The notes under the pieces: model-generated
What the model was told of the DNA's origin: nothing
Seen by the model: the letters and a program-made list of their open reading frames with translations, nothing else
Databases searched by the model: none
Assembly: GCF_028715765.1 (NCBI RefSeq)
Contig: NZ_JAQURE010000003.1
Coordinates: 1 to 64,000 of the forward strand
DNA: 64,000 nt
Origin: Rhodoferax sp.
GTDB taxonomy: Bacteria; Pseudomonadota; Gammaproteobacteria; Burkholderiales; Burkholderiaceae_C
Direction of reading: 5' to 3'
Shown: positions 42,393-49,807 of the stretch, piece after piece
Position numbering within the stretch: the stretch's first letter is position 1
Layout of the letters: every line of letters begins with the position of its first letter
Made by a program: the position numbers and the translations under genes

Positions 42393-42398
42393 GGCGGG

Positions 42399-43277
42399 TT
42401 ACTCCTGGGATGCGTGGAATTCGGGGGATGGGGTGCTGGCGCTCGAGAAAGCGGGGGCCGGTGCAGCCGGGCGTGCGATAGCATCGCGACCAAGGCACTT
42501 GGCGATGAGCTTTCCGAGGTGGGGTTCTTCGATGGGGTCGAGCCGGCCGCTGCGGTCCTTGCTCGGGAAGCCCCAGGCGTTGTCCGCGCCGGTGACGAAG
42601 GCGCGGTACGGCGTGCCGTCATCAGCCTTCAAGATGGCCAGCGTGATGACTTCATCGAGCACGCCCGGCAGTTCAGCCGAGGTCTTGGCGCCTTCAAGTT
42701 GCAGCTGGTAGATGCGGCGGTTGAAGTCGTCCAGCTTCTCTTCCAAGATGCAGACATAGATGACGTGCTTGTCGCGCACGTGCTGCAGGTGCGTGAGCGC
42801 ACCGATCATTTCGGTGCCCAAGAGGCCGTAGGCGCCGCGGGTGTCGGGCTTGCCGGTTTTTTCGGAGAAGGCCGCCGGCTGGGTCTTGCACCAGGCCAGG
42901 CACATCCGCGAGAGCACGGTCAAGGAATCGACGAAGTAGGTGTCGTACTTGGCGAGCTGAGCCGGATCGCCGTACTTCTGGCAGACGTGGTCGAAGTGGG
43001 CCTGCGAGAAGGCCTGCTCGGGCGAGGCGCTCGGGCTCGGCCCGGCCAGGAACACCACCAGGTCCTTGAACTCAGGCCAAGTGCGCGGGCGCAGGGTGTC
43101 GCCCGCCCAGTCGAGGATGGACAGATCGCCGGCTTCGGTGTCCACCAGCAAGGTGCGCTCGGCATTGAGGGTGCGGATCTGGGAGGTCTTGCCGGCACCC
43201 GGTACGCCCACGAGGGCGACCTTGGCGCAGCGTTTTTCTGACAAGCGCTGATCAGCGCTGATGATTGGGAGTGCCAT
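42399..43277 (-). CDS. AAA_24 / Sak4-like ATPase
   Basis: This 292-aa RecA-fold phage ATPase has Walker A GVPGAGKT at residues 24-31, a Walker B-like KYDTYFVDSLT, and the sensor region KHVIYVCILEEKLDDF. Such proteins assist single-strand annealing or strand exchange with an SSB. ATG 43277 overlaps the upstream stop (TGATG), which decides the start. Neighbours (nuclease, possible SSB) fit a recombination set. Confidence 0.82.
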   Translation of the reverse strand: MALPIISADQRLSEKRCAKVALVGVPGAGKTSQIRTLNAERTLLVDTEAGDLSILDWAGDTLRPRTWPEFKDLVVFLAGPSPSASPEQAFSQAHFDHVCQKYGDPAQLAKYDTYFVDSLTVLSRMCLAWCKTQPAAFSEKTGKPDTRGAYGLLGTEMIGALTHLQHVRDKHVIYVCILEEKLDDFNRRIYQLQLEGAKTSAELPGVLDEVITLAILKADDGTPYRAFVTGADNAWGFPSKDRSGRLDPIEEPHLGKLIAKCLGRDAIARPAAPAPAFSSASTPSPEFHASQE

Positions 43278-43810
43278 CACTTGCCCTCCCCGTTGATCGC
43301 CAGGCGGAAGGCCGGCTTGGCGGGTTTGAGGGTGCGGGCGGCCTCGAAGGGGCGACGCAGGGTTTCGGGCCAGGCGGCGAACTTGCGCTCGGAGACCGAA
43401 TACTTCACGTCGATGTATTCGGCCGGGTCGTCGCCGTTGCTGGCAATGCGCTGCGCGATGGCGGCCAGTTCATCCTGATCCCAGGACACCGATTTCTTGA
43501 TCTCGACCGTGATGGCCAGATCCCCGTCGGTCAGATGCGTGGTGCCGGTGTCCTTACCGGCGTCGAGCAGCTGCGCACGGGCCGCGTCGCCGTAGAGATC
43601 ATCGAGCGCGGCGGTCAGCTGCTCACGGGCGTGGCCAATGCCACGGTCCATTTCGGCAAGCAGGACGGAGAGTTCCTGCAGCGCCGGCTTGGGCAGCGCC
43701 TTGATGCGCTCGCGGGTCAGGTCTTCGAGTTGGAGGGGAAGACTGCCGATGTCGAGGACGGTGGCAGCCGGTTGTGGGGTGGCCGCGAGGGCCGAAGAAC
43801 GGGTTTGCAT
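43277..43810 (-). CDS. Phage early protein, unknown
   Basis: In this 177-aa protein residues 28-75 form a helical unit (LQLEDLTRERIKALPKPALQ, LSVLLAEMDRGIGHAREQLT). The C-terminal half is alpha/beta (GDLAITVEIKKSVSWDQDEL, then YIDVKYSVSERKFAAWPETL). It is often seen with Sak4-like ATPases. Its Shine-Dalgarno site lies in the 3' arm of a 10-bp hairpin, so translation may be controlled. Confidence 0.55.
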   Translation of the reverse strand: MQTRSSALAATPQPAATVLDIGSLPLQLEDLTRERIKALPKPALQELSVLLAEMDRGIGHAREQLTAALDDLYGDAARAQLLDAGKDTGTTHLTDGDLAITVEIKKSVSWDQDELAAIAQRIASNGDDPAEYIDVKYSVSERKFAAWPETLRRPFEAARTLKPAKPAFRLAINGEGK

Positions 43811-43813
43811 TTC

Positions 43814-43840
43814 GCAACTCCTTGGTGGTTAAGGAGTTAC
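43814..43840 (-). promoter_or_regulatory. Hairpin covering the Shine-Dalgarno site
   Basis: On the minus strand GTAACTCCTT pairs with AAGGAGTTGC across a 7-nt loop (one G-U pair). AAGGAG is the ribosome-binding site of the gene starting at 43810. A stable stem would hide it from ribosomes. Confidence 0.65.
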
Positions 43841-43912
43841 CCATTCTTCGCACGGCTTGGCAGACGTTTAGCCCATGGTTTGGCAGATGATTTGGCAAAG
43901 ATGCCGATTGGC

Positions 43913-44839
43913 CTATGACCGCCGCAGCCGATATTTCCCTCGCGTGACGATCTCGATGAAGAGCTCGCGCCGCTCCTTACCACCCATCGCCTTGTCGAGC
44001 GTTGGGGCCACGGAGCCGGACCGGCCTTTGACCTCGGCGGTCCACGACAGTGGTGCACCGTCCCGCGCCTTCCAGAAGAACTCGATGATCTTGGCCTGGA
44101 TGCCCTCGAACATCACCGGCGCCTCCAGATGCTTGAGCTGCAGTCGGCCCGTCTTCGCATCGAACCATTCCTCGGGCTCGTTGGCCGGGTCTTCGGGCAG
44201 CCCGACCAGAATGCGCTCCAGCACCGGCAGATCGAACTGCTCCTCGCCGCCCTCCACGATCAACAGATCAGCGACGGCGCGCACCTGGTGGCCGTTGGGC
44301 AAAGCCTGCTTCGGATCGGTCAGCGCCAGCACTACGCCACCCGTGCCGAACGCCGGGTCGGACAAGGCCGAGGTGATCTGCTCAACTGGTGCATCCTTGA
44401 GCCGTCGCCCGAAAAACATCGGCGCGAAGGCATGGCGATTGCCGACACGAATCTCACCGAGATACCAGAGGTGATGCTCGACCAGGCAACGCCGGCGACT
44501 GGCAAACCGGGGCTCGATACCCAGCAGGGTGGCCAGATGATCAAAGAAGGGCTCGCGCTGGAAACGGTAGCGGGTGATCTCGGCCAAGGAGCCGCTCAGG
44601 ATCACCTTGCGCCGGAATGGGTGCGGGTACGTGTAACGGCCAGCGGCTTCGTCGACCGTGACCTCGACCTCTTCAAAGATGTCGTCCATCACCTCGACAT
44701 CGATCCGACTGAAATAGCCGATACCGGCGATCCAGCCCTTGTCCAGTAGCAAGCGGCCAAAGCTCAGCAGTTCTCTGCCGAACAGCGTGCTGTCCATCCC
44801 GTCCAACCGCTCCAGCCGTTGCAGAGTCTCTGTCAGCAT
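43913..44839 (-). CDS. Early prophage protein, unknown (308 aa)
   Basis: No family is recognised. FGRELLSFGRLLLDKGWIAG lies near residue 20, then IFEEVEVTVDEAAGRYTYPH, DHLATLLGIEPRFASRRRCL and LWYLGEIRVGNRHAFAPMFF. The C terminus looks like a winged helix (FEGIQAKIIEFFWKARDG...). GGAGG precedes the ATG. It is 11 bp downstream of the 465-aa gene, so the two are a pair. They precede the recombination genes and follow a promoter-like region. They could be early regulators or a defence/counter-defence pair. Confidence 0.5.
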   Translation of the reverse strand: MLTETLQRLERLDGMDSTLFGRELLSFGRLLLDKGWIAGIGYFSRIDVEVMDDIFEEVEVTVDEAAGRYTYPHPFRRKVILSGSLAEITRYRFQREPFFDHLATLLGIEPRFASRRRCLVEHHLWYLGEIRVGNRHAFAPMFFGRRLKDAPVEQITSALSDPAFGTGGVVLALTDPKQALPNGHQVRAVADLLIVEGGEEQFDLPVLERILVGLPEDPANEPEEWFDAKTGRLQLKHLEAPVMFEGIQAKIIEFFWKARDGAPLSWTAEVKGRSGSVAPTLDKAMGGKERRELFIEIVTRGKYRLRRS

Positions 44840-44850
44840 CGGCAGCCTCC

Positions 44851-46248
44851 TCAGAACTCGGTGACGATGTGCCAGCGTTTTAGCAGTCGCATCACCAGCT
44901 GGCGCTCGTCTTCGGTCTTGGCGTTGTCGTTCAGGCCGTTGGGCGCAGTGATCTGCACGACGATGTTGTGGGCGCGACGGTCCTTTTGCTTGGCCATGCG
45001 CAGCACCAGTTTGACCTGCACCAAGTCAAACCCGCTGAGATCGTTCTGTTTGTAGTCTTCCCGGGCCACGCGATAGACATCGCGCTGATCACGGCGGTCG
45101 CGGTGGATGGTCATGCCGCTCGTGACTTCCAGCGTGCCGTCTTCGCCTTGTTGTTCGAGGCGCTTGGCCACCTTGATGAGGTTGATGCTGATGCGCTCGA
45201 TGCCGTCGCCGGGCTCAGGTTTCAGGAGGTTGAACACCTCGGCGCTGCCAAAGGCGGTGAGACTGAACTCGCGCAGCGGCATCTCGGCGATTTCGGTGTC
45301 GCTGGCCAACACCACGTCGCGCAGTGCTTTGGCGAGCTCCTGGCGGGCATTCCGGTCGTCGCAAAACACCGACAGCGCGCCAGTGCTCGGCTCATACGAG
45401 AAGGTGATGCGCTGCAGGGCTTGGTCATGGCGGGTGGTCACTTCGCCGTCGACGATCTTGTCCCAGTGGGTTTCCTTACCGTTGAAGCCGACCACGATGG
45501 TGTGCAACCAGACCGGCGCCGCATCCTCATCACCACCACGATCCTCTGCCTGGGTCAGATCCCGACGCTGGAAATGCTCAATAACCACGTCGTGCAGCGG
45601 CGCTTCTGGGTAGATGGCAGCAATCGCCACCTTGAGCTTGTCCTTCAAAACCTCATCCAGGGCGATGTCGAGACCCTTCGGCCCCCGGAAGTGGCTGGCG
45701 TAGGCCTCGGATTTCCACTGCTTGTTCTGCTGGCGTGCAGTCTCGGCCTGTTCGAACCGGCGGTCACTGTCGTCTGCCAGCCGGCACAGATACAAGTAGA
45801 GCGCGCGGCCGTACTTGTCACCGGCATCCGCCACTGCCTGTTGCTCGGTTTGGTCGTCCTCGCTCAGCAGCGACTTGACGGCCTCGCACCCAAAGTCATC
45901 CGACAGCAGCAGGATACGCTGCGCTGCTTCCTCCAGCCGCTGACGGATGGCGCCGGGCAGGCCCGCGACCACGGTGAACAGGCTCTGCTTGTAGCTGGTG
46001 CAGACCTTGTGCTCCCATTCAATGGTGGGCAGTGGGTCAGGGTGCAAGTGCTGCAGCCATTGCGCCGCCAGCGCGCGATGCTTGATCTTGCGCACTAGCG
46101 TCACGTAGTGCCCCATATCGGGCAGGATCTCCGGCCCACCATCGGTGGCCCGTGGCTTGCGTGGTTTGCCGCCACCCGTAGCAGTCGCCTCGGCGGCGAG
46201 GGCCGTCGGATCTGACTCGCGGTTATCTTGTCCCTGGACTTCTGCCAT
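44851..46248 (-). CDS. Early prophage protein, unknown (465 aa)
   Basis: No family is recognised. The first ~35 residues are basic/Ala-rich and probably flexible. Residues 45-240 are helical and rich in Gln and charged residues (HRALAAQWLQHLHPDPLP, LPGAIRQRLEEAAQRILLLS); the rest is mixed. RLVMRLLKRWHIVTEF-like text closes it. There is no membrane segment and no nucleotide-binding motif I can see. AAAGGAG precedes the ATG. It is the first gene after the terminator/promoter region that follows immA, thus the head of the early operon. Confidence 0.5.
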   Translation of the reverse strand: MAEVQGQDNRESDPTALAAEATATGGGKPRKPRATDGGPEILPDMGHYVTLVRKIKHRALAAQWLQHLHPDPLPTIEWEHKVCTSYKQSLFTVVAGLPGAIRQRLEEAAQRILLLSDDFGCEAVKSLLSEDDQTEQQAVADAGDKYGRALYLYLCRLADDSDRRFEQAETARQQNKQWKSEAYASHFRGPKGLDIALDEVLKDKLKVAIAAIYPEAPLHDVVIEHFQRRDLTQAEDRGGDEDAAPVWLHTIVVGFNGKETHWDKIVDGEVTTRHDQALQRITFSYEPSTGALSVFCDDRNARQELAKALRDVVLASDTEIAEMPLREFSLTAFGSAEVFNLLKPEPGDGIERISINLIKVAKRLEQQGEDGTLEVTSGMTIHRDRRDQRDVYRVAREDYKQNDLSGFDLVQVKLVLRMAKQKDRRAHNIVVQITAPNGLNDNAKTEDERQLVMRLLKRWHIVTEF

Positions 46249-46276
46249 TCTTGTTCTCCTTTACGAGTGGCGGGTT

Positions 46277-46307
46277 GTTATACGATTGCGCGATTTGTTA
46301 ATCGCAA
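46277..46307 (-). promoter_or_regulatory. Early promoter and operator-like inverted repeat
   Basis: On the minus strand a TATAAC -10 (46277-46282) lies just downstream of an imperfect inverted repeat (TTGCGATT ... AATCGCGCAA; 46286-46307). The repeat contains GATTAAC, which also occurs in the XRE promoter region (47494-47500). It drives the 465/308-aa pair and probably the early operon. Confidence 0.5.
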
Positions 46308-46312
46308 CGTTC

Positions 46313-46336
46313 AAAAAATGCCGGCACCAGGCCGGC
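46313..46336 (-). terminator. Intrinsic terminator after immA
   Basis: On the minus strand GCCGGC, loop CTGGT, GCCGGC (46320-46336) is followed by A and six T (46313-46318). It separates the XRE-ImmA unit from the early genes. Confidence 0.75.
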
Positions 46337-46359
46337 GTGTCGGGTACTTGTTCAGCAGC

Positions 46360-47190
46360 TCATCCTTGTCCTCTTCCAGGCAGAGCAGGCAGCAGCCCGT
46401 AGCGCTCCATCCGCACCCGGATGAATTTGGGGTTCACGCCAAAGCTCGCAGCCAGCTCGCGTCGCAGGCTTTCCATGCCGACAAAGCCGAAGGTGCCTTG
46501 CTCGACCAGCCGGGGCGTGGCGGCGTGCAGTTCGTCGGAGAGGCCGCCGTCGCGTTCGATGGCGACATCGAAATCCGGCGCGCGGGCCACCGCCAGCTCG
46601 ACCAAGCGGTCGCGCGGTACCAGCAGCGAGCCCATGAACTCATTCGCACGGAACTCGGCGATGCGGATTTCTTTTTCGAGGGCGGTGTTTTGCGGCAACG
46701 CCATGGCGCCCAGATGTTCAGCATCCGGCGTGGCAGTACGGTAAGCACGGCGCTGACTGGTATCAGGCTCGTCAAAGAGCCCCGGTCCTTGCTTGGTGGC
46801 GATCAACCAAGCGGGGGCGTCGAAAATGGCATGACCCAGTTCGTGAGCGAAGGTGGACAGAGCCAATTCGGGCGTGAGTTGCTCGCCCACCGGGGAAACC
46901 AGTACCGACACGGCGTCTTCGCCGCAGTCTGGGTCAAACTCGCACAGGCCCAGCACGGGTTGGCCATCTTCGTCGGTGACGGGATGATCCAGGCTGACCC
47001 ACAGCTGATACGGCAGGCCGTTGATGGTCAGGTCGGAGATGGCCGCCAATTGCTCCAGCGTCAGCGCATCCGCGCCAGGCGACAAAAGCTGTGCTCTGGC
47101 CTCGCGGGCCACTGTCTCAATGGCGAGCTTGTTCAGGTAGCGTGGTTTGTGAAGGGCGCAGTGGTCATACCGCAGGGAAAGCGCTGGCAT
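46360..47190 (-). CDS. ImmA/IrrE-family metallopeptidase
   Basis: This 276-aa protein has the zinc motif HELGH at residues 116-120 within LSTFAHELGHAIF. In ImmA/IrrE proteins it cleaves a cognate XRE repressor. It directly follows the XRE gene (11 bp), the usual pair that links damage or phage signals to induction. Near the C terminus (about 46384-46396) a one-base change would lead to a frame ending DKDELLNKYPTRRPGAGIF, more like coding text than the present LPGRGQG end. A small frameshift is therefore possible. Confidence 0.88.
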   Translation of the reverse strand: MPALSLRYDHCALHKPRYLNKLAIETVAREARAQLLSPGADALTLEQLAAISDLTINGLPYQLWVSLDHPVTDEDGQPVLGLCEFDPDCGEDAVSVLVSPVGEQLTPELALSTFAHELGHAIFDAPAWLIATKQGPGLFDEPDTSQRRAYRTATPDAEHLGAMALPQNTALEKEIRIAEFRANEFMGSLLVPRDRLVELAVARAPDFDVAIERDGGLSDELHAATPRLVEQGTFGFVGMESLRRELAASFGVNPKFIRVRMERYGLLPALPGRGQG

Positions 47191-47201
47191 TCGTCACCGC
47201 C

Positions 47202-47471
47202 TTAACCCAGGGATTTGCGATACAGGCGAACGACGGTGCTGACGTCCTTCTGCATATCCGGCGGCAGCCGGCTGGCCTCGATGAAGGCTTCGTCGGGGTT
47301 GAGGCCGAGCTTCTCGGCAGCCTTGACGATCAACTCGTCCTTGGGTGCCTTCTCCAGCTCGCGCTCAATGCGCGACCAGTAGGCCGGCGAGATACCCAGG
47401 CTGCGGGCGAACTCGTTCATCGGCACATTGGCCTGCTCGCGTTTTTCTCGGATGAAGGTGCCGAAGCCCAT
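47202..47471 (-). CDS. XRE-family repressor
   Basis: This 89-aa protein is a helix-turn-helix regulator: FGTFIREKREQANVPMNEFA, then RSLGISPAYWSRIERELEKA and AAEKLGLNPDEAF (residues 3-60). It is the likely lysogeny repressor, cleaved or antagonised by the ImmA partner. The promoter and operators are just upstream. It has no C-terminal LexA-type protease domain. Confidence 0.88.
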   Translation of the reverse strand: MGFGTFIREKREQANVPMNEFARSLGISPAYWSRIERELEKAPKDELIVKAAEKLGLNPDEAFIEASRLPPDMQKDVSTVVRLYRKSLG

Positions 47472-47475
47472 GATC

Positions 47476-47550
47476 GTTAACCGTTGCGTGATTGATTAAC
47501 GGTGATTGTAGAGAAGGTGAAGGTTTGACGTCAACTGTTTTGTTAACGGT
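47476..47550 (-). promoter_or_regulatory. XRE promoter with three operator-like copies
   Basis: On the minus strand TTGACG (47529-47534), 18 bp, TACAAT (47505-47510) form a sigma-70 promoter. CCGTTAA-type motifs occur at 47476-47485 (GTTAACCGTT on the plus strand), 47496-47503 and 47543-47550 (TTAACGGT). The middle one adjoins and overlaps the -10 region, which fits self-repression. The last touches the end of abiH. Confidence 0.6.
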
Positions 47551-47553
47551 CAA

Positions 47554-48459
47554 TCAAAGTGAGGTCCATGCAACCGCCCTGACCTGACTTGCCGGCAAGC
47601 CCAAGTTAACGAGCCGCTGAGTTTTTTCAGCAGCATCGTCGCTGTGGCGGCAAGCCACCGTCCAGGTGGCCGAGGCCACAGCTGGCACCGCAAGCAGCGC
47701 CCGAAAATACTCAGCGTCCACATTCGAAAGGGAGTGCCCAAGAACGGTGACCTGCTTGACCGCGCCCAAGGCCCGAAAGAATGCCTGATGCTGCGCGATC
47801 AGCTGTTGTGACGGCTTGAAGGTGGCGGTGAAGTACCGATCCAGGATCTGGTTCGCCTCGATCATTCGGGTGTCCACATCCTCGATGTCTGGACGGTCAT
47901 TCAGCGACTTCCGCATCGAAGGATTCCAGCCGTGCCCCAGAATCAGTTCCTGGTCATGATCGGAAGCAGCGCCATGGATATGAAGCGTGCGCTCCAACGC
48001 CACGCCGTATAGATCAGCCAGGGTGGGCGTGTAGTTGAACGTCAAGAACGATGCACTGGGGTCAATGCTCGTCAGGCGATGGATTTCAGGCGCATTGGCA
48101 TGATCAGGGACTTCGACCTGCCGGACCCATCGGGCAAAAACCGACCTCAGCTCCATCGATAGCTGGCGGACCACGCGATCCACCTCAAACTGAAAGTCAT
48201 GGTGACCGGAGTCGCGCCAGTCATCTGCAGCGTAGGATGGCATGAAGCAGCTCAAATCGTCCTTGACGGTTTCGACATCAAGGGCGGCCAGGGCATCCTC
48301 CAGATCTGACCAGTTGGCGCTGACTGGCACATAGCGATCAACGGCACGGAACACATCTGGCGCAGCCTTTCGAGCAAAGGTGCGGAAATCTGCAAACTGG
48401 GTCGGCATCCCGTGATGGAGATCGAAGCCGTTGCCTATGACGTACAGCTTGTCGTGCAA
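47554..48459 (-). CDS. abiH: AbiH-family abortive infection protein
   Basis: This 301-aa protein has the AbiH pattern: LYVIGNGFDLHHGMPTQFAD at the start, FLTFNYTPTLADLYG in the middle, THIHG-like LHIHGAASDHDQELILGHG, and LGHSLSNVD near the C terminus. AbiH blocks phage growth by an unknown mechanism. The start is TTG 48459, with AGGAGG eight bases upstream. It lies between the repressor and the integrase remnant, a common site for lysogen-expressed defence genes. Confidence 0.85.
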   Translation of the reverse strand: MHDKLYVIGNGFDLHHGMPTQFADFRTFARKAAPDVFRAVDRYVPVSANWSDLEDALAALDVETVKDDLSCFMPSYAADDWRDSGHHDFQFEVDRVVRQLSMELRSVFARWVRQVEVPDHANAPEIHRLTSIDPSASFLTFNYTPTLADLYGVALERTLHIHGAASDHDQELILGHGWNPSMRKSLNDRPDIEDVDTRMIEANQILDRYFTATFKPSQQLIAQHQAFFRALGAVKQVTVLGHSLSNVDAEYFRALLAVPAVASATWTVACRHSDDAAEKTQRLVNLGLPASQVRAVAWTSL

Positions 48460-48516
48460 TGTGCGCCCCTCCTGAAGAGTTTTTCTCTATGGTAAGTCAG
48501 GGGCGCGACATTGGTC

Positions 48517-48585
48517 TCAATCAGCCATGGAGACCACCTCCACTGCCTCCCGCAGCCGCTCCCGGCTCAGGTGGGCATAGCGGCA
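48517..48585 (-). pseudogene. Vestigial tyrosine recombinase C terminus
   Basis: Twenty-two codons remain, CRYAHLSRERLREAVEVV and four more, then TGA. RYAHLS-x-E-x-LREAV is the end of phage integrases, with the catalytic Tyr. No integrase coding is found upstream of it (48590 on), where a host gene fragment begins. It is therefore a remnant at a deletion junction. Confidence 0.7.
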
Positions 48586-48632
48586 GCCACCCGAAAGTCT
48601 GGAAATTCGAGCTGCAAGGTGTGCTCATCCAT
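48567..48632 (-). pseudogene. Truncated host gene coupled to the DUF6447 frame
   Basis: The ATG at 48630-48632 overlaps the stop of the upstream gene (TGATG), the mark of a real translationally coupled start. The frame MDEHTLQLEFPDFRV enters the integrase remnant after about 15 codons and stops at 48567. I read it as the first part of a host gene cut by the prophage. The rest may lie beyond the left end of the prophage. Confidence 0.6.
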
Positions 48633-49807
48633 CACGGCAGCTTGATCGTGTCGCCGCTCGCCACTGTCGGCAACGCCGCCTTCAGGGCATTCGCGTAGGC
48701 CATCCGCGCCGTCTGCATCGCCGCCACCTGCGCCTGCAGGCGGGCGAGTTCCTGGTCTACGAACTGGATGCTTTGCAGTTGCGCCTTGGCGTCTTCTGAG
48801 AGGCTGTCGAGGTCGTATTCGATGTTGTCGATCTTGATGGTGGGCATGGTTTTTTCCCGATGAATGTGTTGCTGGTGCCAGCGGGCAAGGTGCAAATTCA
48901 CCTGCCGTGCGTCCTGGATGACCCGGTTGGGACGGTGGGGGTCCAGGTGCGAGCGCTTGGCCTGCTGCTGGCGGCACTGCTGCAGCGCGAGTGTGCGGCC
49001 GTGCTCGGGGCTACTGGGAAGCTTGTGGCCTGCATCTTTGAGGGCGCGACAAGCTTGCTTGAACACCGATAGCGGCATGGGCGCTTCGCGCAGCACCTGT
49101 TGGCTGGGCAAAAACGCTTCAGCGTGGGTCATGGCGAGCGTGTACTGTGTCGCGTCGTGCAGCTTGATGCAACCGCCTTGGGTCACGTGTATCAGCGGGC
49201 AGTGGGGCGCAAGGCTGGGCAGTACATGGTTGGGGTAGATCTCGTCGCCCCAGTAGCGGCGGGCAATCTGGCGGAAGTGCGCAAAATCCCGAATGGGGAC
49301 GAACTGTGCCTCATGGAAAGGCAAGATTTCCACCTTGGGCTTGGTGGGCGTGACGGTGTCGTTGGCCACATCGATGTACAGCGTGCCGACCTGAAAAGCA
49401 TTCTGAAAATACTGGCCGCGCAGGTCACCCCAGACCAGGCGGAAGTCGCCGCCTGCGCGCTGAAACGCCCGCAGCGCTCTGAGGCCTATGGCGGCTTCTG
49501 CAGGCAGGTCGGACTCCCCCACCGTGCGCAGACGTGCCTGAACCGCCTCGGCAATTTCAAGGCACTGCCCCAGCGGGTAAGGCTTGCCCAGCTTGACGGG
49601 CTGCCGGCGTTCCAGCTCAGGGTCCAGTTGCAAACGTACCGAGAGTAGGAAGACTTCCAGTTCGCGCAGCACGGGCGGCAGGTAGCGCTCGGTCAGCGCA
49701 GTCTGACGAACGGGGTCGGCGATGCATGGCTCGTTGGGCAGCAGTGGCTGAAAAAATGCCCGGCGGATTCTGCGCGATCCATCCGCGTGAAGTTCCACTG
49801 CGCTCAC
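48632..49807 (-). CDS. Surface-locus protein fused in frame to DUF6447
   Basis: This 391-aa frame starts at GTG 49807, which overlaps the upstream stop (GTGA). Residues 1-320 are an unknown protein (RYLPPVLRELEVFLLSVRLQ, KPYPLGQCLEIAEAVQARL, VGTLYIDVANDTVTPTKPKV). The last 71 residues (MPTIKIDNIEYDLDSLSEDA...) are a complete DUF6447 protein with its own Met at 48847. No stop separates them. It is either a fusion or a coupled internal start; the internal start has only a weak GGGA site. DUF6447 genes occur near large surface proteins. Confidence 0.65.
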   Translation of the reverse strand: MSAVELHADGSRRIRRAFFQPLLPNEPCIADPVRQTALTERYLPPVLRELEVFLLSVRLQLDPELERRQPVKLGKPYPLGQCLEIAEAVQARLRTVGESDLPAEAAIGLRALRAFQRAGGDFRLVWGDLRGQYFQNAFQVGTLYIDVANDTVTPTKPKVEILPFHEAQFVPIRDFAHFRQIARRYWGDEIYPNHVLPSLAPHCPLIHVTQGGCIKLHDATQYTLAMTHAEAFLPSQQVLREAPMPLSVFKQACRALKDAGHKLPSSPEHGRTLALQQCRQQQAKRSHLDPHRPNRVIQDARQVNLHLARWHQQHIHREKTMPTIKIDNIEYDLDSLSEDAKAQLQSIQFVDQELARLQAQVAAMQTARMAYANALKAALPTVASGDTIKLP

